This document shows positions 16,629 to 23,942 of a stretch of 25,270 nucleotides of DNA, piece by piece. How positions within the stretch are numbered: the first letter of the stretch is position 1; the number at the start of each line of letters is the position of its first letter. The notes under the pieces were generated by a model. That model had not been told where the DNA came from. It saw only the letters and a list, made by a program, of their open reading frames with translations, and made no database searches. The DNA lies in NCBI GenBank assembly GCA_946222285.1, contig CAMIIP010000024.1:1-25270 (forward strand), read 5' to 3'. A program made the position numbers and the translations under genes. This stretch comes from an uncultured Rothia sp. Lineage in GTDB: Bacteria > Actinomycetota > Actinomycetes > Actinomycetales > Micrococcaceae.

Positions 16629-17192
16629 GACGGCGATACACCAGCCGATGACGGCGCCGAGAGTATTAGTGATGAGGTCATCAACGTCGAAGGTGCGGTA
16701 GCGGCAACTGTAGATACCCCAGATTCCGGTGAGCTGGGTGAGCTCAATCAAAAGGCTTGCTCCGAAGGCGCTCAGAAGGGTGGCGCGGAAAGTCAGCTTA
16801 TATACCCAGCCGGCGATAATCCCCCAGGGTATAAAGAGCAGAACGTTGAGGTAGATTTGCACAAACAGCCAGGTGACAAATCGCTTGACTCCTAGCCCGG
16901 CAGTGTTCCGAAAGGCAAACTCTATGCTCCAACCCGGGAAAAAACGCGGGTAGTAACGGCTGGGGTCGCATTGGAAGGTGCCCGGATTCGGCAGTGGCAG
17001 AAAAGTGAAGGAGATAATCCCTACCAAATACAGCAACACGATGGGCAGAATCAGCACGCGTCGGCGGGGAATGAATCCACAGCGGCGTTTATAAAGAATT
17101 GCAGCAAGGGGTAGAGTAAGACCAGCAACAATAACCCAGATAATAACCGCTTGAATCAAGATGGGCGTTGCCCAACTCACCATAAAATGCAT
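16557..17192 (-). CDS. VanZ-like family membrane protein
   Basis: 211 residues with about five membrane helices. VanZ-family features are YLVGIISFTFLPLPN, NVLLFIPWGIIAG, SLLIELTQL and the acidic RTFDVDDLITNTLGAVIGW. The family includes teicoplanin-resistance VanZ but most members have unknown roles. It begins one base after the stop of the XRE regulator and is probably cotranscribed with it; ATG 17183 is an alternative start. The last 72 bp lie inside the aquaporin gene on the other strand. Confidence 0.8.
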   Translation of the reverse strand: MHFMVSWATPILIQAVIIWVIVAGLTLPLAAILYKRRCGFIPRRRVLILPIVLLYLVGIISFTFLPLPNPGTFQCDPSRYYPRFFPGWSIEFAFRNTAGLGVKRFVTWLFVQIYLNVLLFIPWGIIAGWVYKLTFRATLLSAFGASLLIELTQLTGIWGIYSCRYRTFDVDDLITNTLGAVIGWCIAVLIVRRCPRHLGGNGSKSAIGDRN

Positions 17193-17193
17193 C

Positions 17194-17478
17194 TTAATAA
17201 TCTACGCGAAGCCCTTCAGGCGTCCACCGTATATGAGCTTCCTGCACAGTGCTAACCTGTTGAGGCTTTTCACCGCTCCACAGCCATTCAAAAGATACGC
17301 CTGTCACCTCAGCCCACACCCTCACAACCTGCTCTGAGGGGATGCGCGAGCCGTTCTCGTAGCGTGTAACAGAGTTACGGGCGAGGCTAGCTTTCTCAGC
17401 CATCTGCCCCTGATTCATCCCCGAATCCTCACGAACTTTCCTCAGTCGATCTTGGAGCGTCCACTTTGGTATCTTCAT
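17194..17478 (-). CDS. Small XRE-family helix-turn-helix regulator
   Basis: 94 residues. A Cro/CI-type HTH spans about residues 8-64: LRKVREDSGMNQGQMAEKA, then ARNSVTRYENGSRIPSEQVV. A 30-residue tail contains WLWSGE and may be for dimerisation. The form resembles short phage- or element-derived regulators. Three related inverted sites lie in its divergent upstream region, suggesting autoregulation. It is followed by the VanZ-like gene. Confidence 0.85.
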   Translation of the reverse strand: MKIPKWTLQDRLRKVREDSGMNQGQMAEKASLARNSVTRYENGSRIPSEQVVRVWAEVTGVSFEWLWSGEKPQQVSTVQEAHIRWTPEGLRVDY

Positions 17479-17494
17479 ACCCCGATTCTCTCAT

Positions 17495-17586
17495 GTTGGG
17501 GTAAATACCAACCGAAACTTTTCTATTTTGGTTGTTTTTTACCCTAATTTAATTCTATAATTCTCCTAACGGGGTTAATTTACCCC
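17495..17586. promoter_or_regulatory. Three related operator-like sites upstream of the XRE gene
   Basis: Site A, 17495-17512: GTTGG-N8-CCAAC with core GGGGTAAATA. Site B, 17532-17547 (minus strand): TTAGGGTAAAAAACAA, matching A at 13 of 16 positions. Site C, 17571-17586: GGGGTTAATTTACCCC. All share GGGTAAA. A lies 17 bp before the XRE start; B overlaps the -35 and C the expected start point of the plus-strand promoter. Binding by the adjacent XRE protein is inferred. Confidence 0.5.
17532..17561 (+). promoter_or_regulatory. Sigma-70-type promoter facing the non-coding region
   Basis: TTGTTT (17532-17537), 18-bp spacer, perfect TATAAT (17556-17561). It points rightward, away from the XRE gene, toward 17568-17931, where no credible protein frame exists. 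Confidence 0.55.
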
Positions 17587-17931
17587 ATTCAGGAAGTCAT
17601 TTTCTCTTTACGTCTTCTGATTCCTGACCGATAGCCTTGCAAGCTAGAAGTAAACACAGATAGACGGGTGATGAGTGCGGTGGCTCGCACAAGTGAGTAG
17701 TTGGGGCCTTACAGCCAGGTCACAAAGGACATCTGAGGCGCGGATAGCTACCCGTTGAGGAAGTATATGGCAGACGCTTGAACTTTTCGTCAGGAAAGAA
17801 TCAGGGGTCTATTTGTCGTATCGGCTTCCAGTAAGCTGCTGTAGTTCTGGGGAATCGTGGTGGAGGGACCAAAGCAAAGCCGGTGGGGAGCTAGAGCACG
17901 GGTAGCGAACCTACGCCGTCCTCGTCTTTTT
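17568..17931 (+). ncRNA. Candidate structured non-coding RNA (about 360 nt), unassigned family
   Basis: No convincing ORF exists here, but pairing is extensive. Domain 1: CTGATTCCTGAC (17617-17628) pairs with GTCAGGAA/GAATCAG (17789-17804) as a bulged ~12-bp closing stem. Nested inside are CAAGC/GCTTG (17640-17644, 17776-17780), ACGGGT/ACCCGT (17664-17669, 17750-17755) and hairpin GTGCG-N6-CGCAC (17675-17690). Domain 2: CGGCTT/AAGCCG (17822-17827, 17877-17882). A weak hairpin (17898-17919) and T5 (17927-17931) could end it. The plus strand is favoured by the TATAAT promoter upstream and purine-rich loops. It does not show the diagnostic sequences of tmRNA, RNase P RNA or SRP RNA that I could check. 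It might be a 6S-like or raiA-type RNA; I cannot assign it. Confidence 0.45.
17898..17931 (+). terminator. Possible terminator of the candidate RNA
   Basis: ACGG(G)TAG-CGAAC-CTAC(G)CCGT imperfect hairpin followed, after seven bases, by TTTTT. It overlaps the 3' end of the convergent MFS gene. The stem is interrupted, so only moderate support. Confidence 0.3.
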
Positions 17932-19069
17932 ACACCACACCAGAACGCCACCGGCAAGGGTGAGAATTCCACCCGCCACAAAAAGAGTACCCATATTCAG
18001 GTGGGCAATGGCTAGACCGTTCAGCATGGAACCCGCTGTTTGCCCCACCGCAATAGTGGCGAAGAGAATACTGGTGAAACTTCCCACTGCCTGCGGCCAG
18101 GATTCTCTGCCGAGCTCAATCGTCAGCCCGCACATGATGGTGTAAAAAGCACCAAAGAGTGCGCCGGAAACTATCGCTATCAAGAAGTTTCCGCTCACCG
18201 GTAAGCACAAAATGGAGAGACCTAAAATCACCGAACCGAGTGTCCACGAAAGTTTAGTGCCGAGCTTGGTAGCGGCGTCGCCAGAAAAAGAACCGGCTAT
18301 ACCCGCCACGCCAATAGCACCCCAGAAAAGAAGAGACTGAAACTCGCTCAGCCCCACGGTGGATTCCGCGAGAGATCGCCCGAAAGTCCAATAGGCAGAG
18401 CTACCCGCTCCCATTAAGAGAGTAAGAATAATGGGGACGACGAGGTAGCGCCAGGAACCGGTGACATCTGAGTTATCGGCGGCCGCAGGGGTGACCTGAC
18501 CTGTTTTAGTCCTCTGAAAAATGAAGAGTAGGCAAAAAATCACTGCCAGCACACTAGCGGTGGCGTAGACAAATCTCCAACTAGAGGTAGCCAGCAAGAG
18601 TCCGGTTGCGAGTGCAACTCCCACACCTGTTCCGGCATTGGCAATAGCCTGGGCGCGAGATTCCCAGCGGGGTGAAACTTCCCTGGTGAGCCGGTGGGCT
18701 ATAGCCCCCCGAGGTAAACCCGGCAGCAGCACCGGCAACGCCGATTCCTGCCATGAAATTCAGGGCGCTTGTTGAAATAGCCACTAATAATGACCCCACA
18801 CCGGCGGTTACCAGCACCGCAAAGATACTGATTTTCCATTGTCCCCGCTTCAGCAAAGCACCGCTGATAAAGCAGGCGATAACGTAGGTGAAGAAACTCA
18901 GCGATGAGGCATATCCGATGTGAGCTTCGGTAACTATCTGGTCTTCTACGATACGCGGGGTTGTTAGTCCCAGCGCAAAGCGAGCCATTCCGTAGGAAAC
19001 AGCCACGGTCAGGGCACCGAAAGCAACCAGTTTCTTTTGCCTAGACTGTGTTGCCGGTAATTCAGTCAT
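17911..19069 (-). pseudogene. MFS transporter (YbfB/YjiJ-like), frameshifted at a G6 tract
   Basis: The N-terminal frame starts at ATG 19069 (GAGG upstream) and reads about 120 residues to AAGFTSGG. The MFS text continues in the next frame as AIAHRLTREVSPRW to 17911. The break is at C6 18705-18710 (G6 on the coding strand); deleting one base gives a continuous 385-residue, 12-helix protein, the normal length for this family. The joined stretch AGFTSGAIAHRLTREV fits the loop-region motif of YbfB/YjiJ-like MFS proteins. As written, the protein would end in an out-of-frame tail at 18581. Cause may be phase variation, sequencing error or decay. Substrate unknown. Confidence 0.8.
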
Positions 19070-19153
19070 TCATACCTCAGATAGTTCGTGTACTTACTTT
19101 CTACAGGAAGTCTCACAGATTAGCTAGTGAGGGTTTAGTTTTAGCTGCTTACA

Positions 19154-19191
19154 CAAAAACGTCCCGCACCTGAACACAGGGGCGGGACGTT
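19154..19191 (-). terminator. Intrinsic terminator after the ornithine cyclodeaminase gene
   Basis: AACGTCCCGC (19158-19167) pairs perfectly with GCGGGACGTT (19182-19191). Read on the minus strand the stem runs into T5. It separates the cyclodeaminase gene from the MFS gene downstream. Confidence 0.75.
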
Positions 19192-19209
19192 CATCAATTA
19201 TCTAGACTT

Positions 19210-19263
19210 GAGGGCTTATTCATAAGGGTAAACCGACAACCAGATACCTTAGGGATAAGCCTC
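19210..19263. repeat. Degenerate MITE-like palindrome
   Basis: The left end GAGGGCTTATTCATAAGG and right end CCTTAGGGATAAGCCTC are imperfect inverted copies. Both resemble the perfect ends of the element at 24718-24863. At 54 bp it looks like a shrunken remnant of the same family. Confidence 0.5.
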
Positions 19264-19281
19264 TTATGAGAAGCCAAGAAG

Positions 19282-20310
19282 TTAGCCAACCGGCGAGTTT
19301 ACTTTCACCAGTGAGAAGAGGTCGCGGGGGTCTTCTGGCTCAGCCACGAGATCAATGAACTGCTGCAAGTCTGAGTCCTTGGTAGCGTCCGAGCAGTAAC
19401 GCAGTGCTGAGAAGTCCGCGATAGCAAAACCTACCGAGTCAAAGAGGGTAATTTCCTCAGCCGAGGTACGACCCTTGGCTTCACCGGTGAGAACCTGCCA
19501 GAACTCGGTCACAGGAAAGTCCTCATCCTTCTGCTGAATCTCGCCCTCAATGCGGGTCTGCGGAGGAAATTCCACAAATACAGTAGCGCGATCGAGGATG
19601 GCACCGTCCAGCTCGGTCTTACCGGGGCAGTCGCCGCCCACGGCGTTGAGGTGAACGCCAAGCTTTACCTGAGCATCCGAAAGAATGGTGTTCTGAGCCT
19701 TGTCTGCGGTGCAGGTAGTGATAATGTCTGCGTCCGAAACAGCGTCGTCCACCGACTCTGCCACGCGAATGCGGAAGCCCAGCGGTTCCATATTGCGGCG
19801 GAATTTCTCAATGGCGGCAGGCTCAATATCGTAGATAGAAATATCTTCAATACCCAAAACAGCGCGGAATCCCAAGGCCTGGAACTCAGCCTGCGAACCA
19901 GCGCCAATCATTGCCATGCGCTGAGAATCAGGGCGAGCCAAATACTTAGCAACCATTGCCGAAGTTGCAGCGGTGCGAAGCGCCGTTAGCAAAGTCATTT
20001 CCGAGAGAAAAACGGGGTAGCCGTTATCAACATCTGCCAGCAAACCAAAAGCGGTAACGGTCTGGAAACCACGGGCAGGATTTGAGGGGTGCCCGTTGAC
20101 ATACTTAAAAGAGTAGGTCTCGTGATCCGAAGTGGGCATCAGCTCAATCACGCCAAAGGGAGTGTGGCTTGCTACGCGAGGAATCTTATCGAAACGCTCC
20201 CATCGCTTGAAATCGCTTTCAATGTACTGAGCCATTCCGCCAATGATGTTCTCCACACCATCGCGCTGAATCCACTGAGCCATGCTTTTTACATCAACAA
20301 ACTGGGTCAT
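19282..20310 (-). CDS. ocd: Ornithine cyclodeaminase family protein
   Basis: 342 residues from the ATG at 20310 (AGAGGA eight bases upstream); the frame is open to 20508 but the N-terminus fits the family only from MTQFVDVK. The Rossmann NAD site is MAMIGAGSQAEFQALG, with Asp in ISIYDIEP ending strand 2; the substrate region has VNGHPSNPARG and AVGGDCPGKTELD. Ornithine cyclodeaminase converts L-ornithine to L-proline and ammonia. Related imino-acid dehydrogenases and siderophore-precursor enzymes share this fold. The permease gene lies 85 bp upstream in the same direction, so imported amino acid may feed this enzyme. Confidence 0.85.
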   Translation of the reverse strand: MTQFVDVKSMAQWIQRDGVENIIGGMAQYIESDFKRWERFDKIPRVASHTPFGVIELMPTSDHETYSFKYVNGHPSNPARGFQTVTAFGLLADVDNGYPVFLSEMTLLTALRTAATSAMVAKYLARPDSQRMAMIGAGSQAEFQALGFRAVLGIEDISIYDIEPAAIEKFRRNMEPLGFRIRVAESVDDAVSDADIITTCTADKAQNTILSDAQVKLGVHLNAVGGDCPGKTELDGAILDRATVFVEFPPQTRIEGEIQQKDEDFPVTEFWQVLTGEAKGRTSAEEITLFDSVGFAIADFSALRYCSDATKDSDLQQFIDLVAEPEDPRDLFSLVKVNSPVG

Positions 20311-20333
20311 TCTATAAGTCCTCTCAAAACTTG

Positions 20334-20351
20334 TTATACCGGTTATACCGG
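20334..20351. promoter_or_regulatory. Tandem TTATACCGG repeat before the cyclodeaminase gene
   Basis: Two adjacent copies of TTATACCGG, containing the inverted repeat CCGGT-TAT-ACCGG, lie 24 bp upstream of the cyclodeaminase start. The form suggests a regulator site; no regulator gene is adjacent. Confidence 0.3.
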
Positions 20352-20395
20352 GAAAGAGACTGCATCTAAATTTTAGTGGAGATGAGGGTCTGAGC

Positions 20396-21955
20396 CTACC
20401 GCTCGTCGTCCTCAAAATGATTTTGAATACGTGTTTTCTCCCGGTTCTTGTAGGCATCCGAACCGGGTGTCCGCGCCATAACAGGGAATTGCCCGGTGTA
20501 GCCATCACGAACGGCAGCTACCTCATAAACGCGTTTACGCACCAGGAACCAACCGCCCCAGAGAATAGGAATAACTACAAGGAGGGAGATAAGCGTCCAG
20601 GTACCTACGGGATAATCGTAGGCAATGAGAACCAGCACCAAAGCGATAAAAACAATCACTGCCCAGTCGCTAAACTTTCCACCGGGTGCACGGTATTCGG
20701 GGCGGCTATATTTACCCTGACGCACGAGAGTGAGGAATTTTTGGTGCGATAGAACGATTGCTGCCCAGCTCGCCATAGTACCGATAGCGGCAATATTGAG
20801 AACGATCTCAAAAGCCTCTTCTGGCACAAAGAAGTTCAGGGCAACCCCGAAGAGAGCCACCACTGCGGTCAGTAAGATACCGGCCACAGGAACGCCACCC
20901 TTAGACATTTTTGCCGCGATCTTAGGTGCCGAACCGGCAACCGCCATCGAATGGAGTATGCGCCCAGTGGAATACATCCCCGCGTTCATGGACGACGCCG
21001 CCGCAGTAATCACCACCAACTGCATAATGGGAGCGGCATAGTCCACACCCACCGATTCAAAGAAAGTCACAAAGGGCGACTCGTCTGCCGTGTACTGAGT
21101 ATAAGGAAGAAGCAGGCAGAGCAAAACAACCGAGCCAACGTAGAAGACAGCGATACGCAAAACCACAGTATTAATGGCACGAGGGATTACTTTTTTCACG
21201 TTCTGTGTCTCACCCGAGGTGGTACCTACCAGCTCAATACCGGCGTAAGCAAAAACGACTCCCTGAACCACAATCAGCGCGGGCAACATGCCATTGGGCA
21301 GAATACCGCCCGACTGGGAAATGAGTGAGAAGCCGGTCGGTTCACCCGAGGGGCTACCAAAGATTAGGAAGCAGATGCCCACCACCATAAAGAGTAGGAG
21401 CGCACCCACCTTGATGAGAGCGAACCAGAATTCCATCTCGCCAAAGACCTTCACCGAGACCAGGTTGAGAGTGACAACCACTACAACAACAATCAGTGCT
21501 ACAACCCACTGAGGAACAGTCGCAATAAAGTCGCTATATTGCCCAAACCAGGCGATATAGATAGCTATTGCGGTGGCATCAGCCACAGCCGTCATCGCCC
21601 AGTTCAACCAGTAGAGCCAACCCGAAACATAAGCAGCTTTTTCGCCATAGAATTCGCGGGTATAAGAAACAAAGGATCCTGAAGAAGGACGATGAACAAT
21701 TAGTTCACCGAGCGCTCTCAAAATGAGGTAACCAAAGAAACCGCAGATGGCATAGATAATAGCTAGCGAAGGACCAGCATCTTCCAAACGGGAACCGGTG
21801 CCCAAAAAGAGGCCGGTACCGATGGCTGAACCAATCGCAATCATCTGGATCTGCCGCGCGCCTAGACCTTTATGGAATCCCTCTTGCTCATGGGCAAAGG
21901 GATCAGGAGGAACAGGAGTATTTTCGGCTTGCGGCGGTGTGCTGCTTTGAGACAT
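20396..21955 (-). CDS. Amino acid permease, APC family (AnsP/CycA-like)
   Basis: 519 residues from the ATG at 21955 (AGGGG five bases upstream); the frame is open to 22006 but that start is unlikely. Twelve membrane helices follow a hydrophilic N-terminus. The amino-acid transport signature is clear: IGSAIGTGLFLGTGSRLEDAGPS, then RALGELIVHRPSSGSFVSY. Text resembles asparagine/GABA/D-serine permeases; substrate is uncertain. The neighbouring cyclodeaminase suggests ornithine or a related amino acid, which is inference. Confidence 0.85.
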   Translation of the reverse strand: MSQSSTPPQAENTPVPPDPFAHEQEGFHKGLGARQIQMIAIGSAIGTGLFLGTGSRLEDAGPSLAIIYAICGFFGYLILRALGELIVHRPSSGSFVSYTREFYGEKAAYVSGWLYWLNWAMTAVADATAIAIYIAWFGQYSDFIATVPQWVVALIVVVVVVTLNLVSVKVFGEMEFWFALIKVGALLLFMVVGICFLIFGSPSGEPTGFSLISQSGGILPNGMLPALIVVQGVVFAYAGIELVGTTSGETQNVKKVIPRAINTVVLRIAVFYVGSVVLLCLLLPYTQYTADESPFVTFFESVGVDYAAPIMQLVVITAAASSMNAGMYSTGRILHSMAVAGSAPKIAAKMSKGGVPVAGILLTAVVALFGVALNFFVPEEAFEIVLNIAAIGTMASWAAIVLSHQKFLTLVRQGKYSRPEYRAPGGKFSDWAVIVFIALVLVLIAYDYPVGTWTLISLLVVIPILWGGWFLVRKRVYEVAAVRDGYTGQFPVMARTPGSDAYKNREKTRIQNHFEDDER

Positions 21956-22057
21956 CGAAACCCCTAGAGAACAAATAGTGCCGTGAATTACAAATTTAAA
22001 TCTCAACGACTATATCGCGACGCAACAGAAAATGTAACTCAGCTCTCTTATTGGCAT

Positions 22058-22468
22058 CTATGTTAAGTGAGCAACCGCTTCTTCCACCGCAATTTTGAGC
22101 TCTTTATCCGTGGAAATAAAGTACTTCTCCGCCACAGTATTTCCCTGACGCGGTAAGCCAAAACTCGCATTTTCAAACGGTGTTCCCACAAAGTCTGCAC
22201 CCTCAAACACCCCAAAAGAGGAACTGGCAGAAACACCACTTTTCTGATTTTCACGAGTCAGCACAAATCCAAAAGCGGTAGATTCCGCCCAGCTAATATT
22301 CAGCACAAACTCGGTGGCGCCGTCCTGACTAGCCGTTACCCAAGTGAGATCAGCGTCGTCCAAGTACTCGCCATCGAGTTCAAGACCGCCCTCGTATTCG
22401 AGTTTCCAGCCGTGCTTGCGGGCAAGTTCATAGGCAAGTTCTTTGATACCGGTTTGCTGATTTTTCAT
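22058..22468 (-). CDS. Hypothetical protein, 136 residues
   Basis: I do not recognise a family. The protein is soluble, acidic and without signal peptide or membrane helix. It begins with a helix (GIKELAYELARKHGW), then alternating strands typical of a small alpha/beta domain, and ends EEAVAHLT. Start ATG 22468 is the first in frame. It is separated from the permease by about 100 bp and from crcB by 26 bp, all on the same strand, so it may be read with the fluoride-channel genes. Confidence 0.65.
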   Translation of the reverse strand: MKNQQTGIKELAYELARKHGWKLEYEGGLELDGEYLDDADLTWVTASQDGATEFVLNISWAESTAFGFVLTRENQKSGVSASSSFGVFEGADFVGTPFENASFGLPRQGNTVAEKYFISTDKELKIAVEEAVAHLT

Positions 22469-22494
22469 GCCTTAAGCCTACCCGCGCTCCCCCG

Positions 22495-22881
22495 CTAGAA
22501 AATCACTAACCCCAGCGCCGCCGCGCCGATGCACACTATCGCTTGTCCGAGCCAAAGAAACAAACTCACCACCGGACGACGCCGAGAAACAGCAGTAACA
22601 ACCTCCACCATAGCGGTGGAGAAGGTGGTAAAACCACCCAGCAACCCGGTGCCTAGTAGAAGAGTGAAAGTGTGCGCGGTGAAGCTACCGAGATTTTCCA
22701 CTAGAAGCGTTCCAGCACCGGTAAGCATACCCAGAACAAAGGAGCCGATGAGATTAATTAGAAAAGTACCCAGCGGAATGGAGGATACGATTCTGCTTTT
22801 AATGAAAGAGTCCACGGTGAAGCGTAGCCAAGCACCAACTCCCCCGGCCAGAAAAACACCCATGAAAAGAAGCAGACTCAT
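22495..22881 (-). CDS. crcB: Fluoride channel subunit CrcB/FluC
   Basis: 128 residues with four helices. Signature regions are GGVGAWLRF, GTFLINLIGSFVLG (conserved Asn) and GTGLLGGFTTFSTAMVE (Phe-box and Na-site Thr/Ser). It overlaps the preceding crcB paralogue by 4 bp (ATGA). Fluoride channels are dual-topology dimers; paired genes usually encode a heterodimer of fixed, opposite orientation. It lowers cytoplasmic fluoride. Confidence 0.93.
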   Translation of the reverse strand: MSLLLFMGVFLAGGVGAWLRFTVDSFIKSRIVSSIPLGTFLINLIGSFVLGMLTGAGTLLVENLGSFTAHTFTLLLGTGLLGGFTTFSTAMVEVVTAVSRRRPVVSLFLWLGQAIVCIGAAALGLVIF

Positions 22882-23288
22882 GAGCTCTCTCCAACCTGCT
22901 TGTGAACCAGTTTTGCACCCAGCAGATTGCCAACGAAACAGGCGAGTAAACCCAGAATGAGTGTTGTGCTGAGGTAAACAAAGAATTCGAGCGGGTTTTC
23001 ATGTATCAGAGATGCCGATTGGACGGCGAAGGCTGAGTAAGTGGTGAATCCACCCATAAAACCGGTACCCAGCGCCAGGCGTAAAGCCTTGTGAGAACCG
23101 CTATCAGAGTCACAATCCGCCAGAAAAGCCAGGAGCAAACCCAGGCAGAAAGCACCAAAAATATTGATACCGCAAGTAACTATCAGGGATGAAAAGGGGA
23201 TAAACAGAGTAAGCAACCAACGCACACTTGCACCCGTACCGCCACCCAAAAAGATGAAAAGACCGGCGGGAATTTTTTCAAACTTCAC
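22878..23288 (-). CDS. crcB: Fluoride channel subunit CrcB/FluC, second paralogue
   Basis: 136 residues, four helices. GGGTGASVRWLLTLF, TCGINIFGAFCLG and GTGFMGGFTTYSAFAVQ are the family motifs. It is first in the crcB pair and overlaps the second by 4 bp, indicating coupled translation and likely a heterodimeric channel. No crcB-type fluoride riboswitch was seen in the bases upstream. Confidence 0.93.
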   Translation of the reverse strand: MKFEKIPAGLFIFLGGGTGASVRWLLTLFIPFSSLIVTCGINIFGAFCLGLLLAFLADCDSDSGSHKALRLALGTGFMGGFTTYSAFAVQSASLIHENPLEFFVYLSTTLILGLLACFVGNLLGAKLVHKQVGESS

Positions 23289-23385
23289 TCATCTAATGTA
23301 GCGCGATTTGTAGAGAACAGATTCGCTGAAGTTCGTTGGTAGGTTGAATAAGACCACGCTACTCTCTGGAACTACCTCGTTAACC

Positions 23386-23481
23386 AAAATGAGACTTATT
23401 CAAAAGATATTTACCTCTAGACGAGCCAGAAGCCTCATGCTCTACCGATTATCGGAGCATCTTTTGAATAAGTCTCATTTT
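23386..23481. mobile_element. MITE-like palindromic element, 96 bp
   Basis: Perfect 23-bp terminal inverted repeats (23386-23408 and 23459-23481); the core of the end is GAGACTTATTCAAAAGAT. It has no coding capacity. Ends are related to GAGGCTTATTCATAAGGT of the element at 24718. It lies immediately after the VKOR stop, where its hairpin and flanking A/T runs could act as terminator. No clear target-site duplication is visible. Confidence 0.65.
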
Positions 23482-23489
23482 TTAAATAT

Positions 23490-23942
23490 TTATTCTGCTC
23501 TGGGTCTCTTCCTTAACCGAAGAGTTGCAATGAATAACAGCACAGTAGATATCCAGGTTACGATGCAATAAGGGCACAGGGCACCTATGCTAAAGATGCT
23601 TTGGTAAGCAAGCCATAGAACAAAAATTATTGCAAGAGAAAGACCAGCCAGTAGACCGCTCCATAGCCAAGCCGCGTATTTGGCTCCCGCCAGGATGCCA
23701 ATGCTCAACCCAAACACCATGCTAAAAGCTACTAATCCTAGATAAGGATTAGGAAACCCCAGCAGTTCAGACTGGCTAGAATTCATAACCGTTGCACAGT
23801 TGATCTTTTCATCAATAGAACAACTAGGAAGATAAAAAGGGTTCACGAGAATCAAGTACTTTTCAATAGCCAAAGCTAAAGAAGCCAGAACCCCTACCAA
23901 ACTAGCTACTGTAAATACCCAAGCAGATTTTTTATGCTCCAT
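23490..23942 (-). CDS. VKOR-family (DsbB-like) quinone-linked thiol oxidase
   Basis: 150 residues, four or five membrane helices. The vitamin K epoxide reductase family cysteines are present: loop pair Cys41/Cys49 in PSCSIDEKINCATV, and active CPYC (Cys123, Cys126). Conserved Ser/Asn follow in MNSSQSELLG. Actinobacterial VKOR re-oxidises a DsbA-like partner using menaquinone. The start overlaps the stop of the DsbA-like gene by one base, pairing the two in one operon. Confidence 0.92.
   Translation of the reverse strand: MEHKKSAWVFTVASLVGVLASLALAIEKYLILVNPFYLPSCSIDEKINCATVMNSSQSELLGFPNPYLGLVAFSMVFGLSIGILAGAKYAAWLWSGLLAGLSLAIIFVLWLAYQSIFSIGALCPYCIVTWISTVLLFIATLRLRKRPRAE

Noticed and set aside
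17568..17931. tmRNA or RNase P RNA as identity for the candidate RNA
   Set aside because: Lacks the tRNA-like T-arm text of tmRNA and the GAGGAAAGUCC/ACAGAA core of RNase P RNA.
17790..17981. 63-residue minus-strand frame in the candidate RNA region
   Set aside because: Composition is not protein-like and it overlaps the MFS gene end; RNA structure explains the region better.
23344..23356. TTGAATAAGACC as another MITE end
   Set aside because: Only a partial match without a partner inverted repeat.
23289..23385. Fluoride riboswitch upstream of the crcB pair
   Set aside because: I looked for crcB-motif conserved text and did not find it in these 97 bp.
23344..23571. 75-residue plus-strand frame
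   Set aside because: It runs through the MITE-like palindrome and antisense to VKOR; no RBS or recognisable protein.
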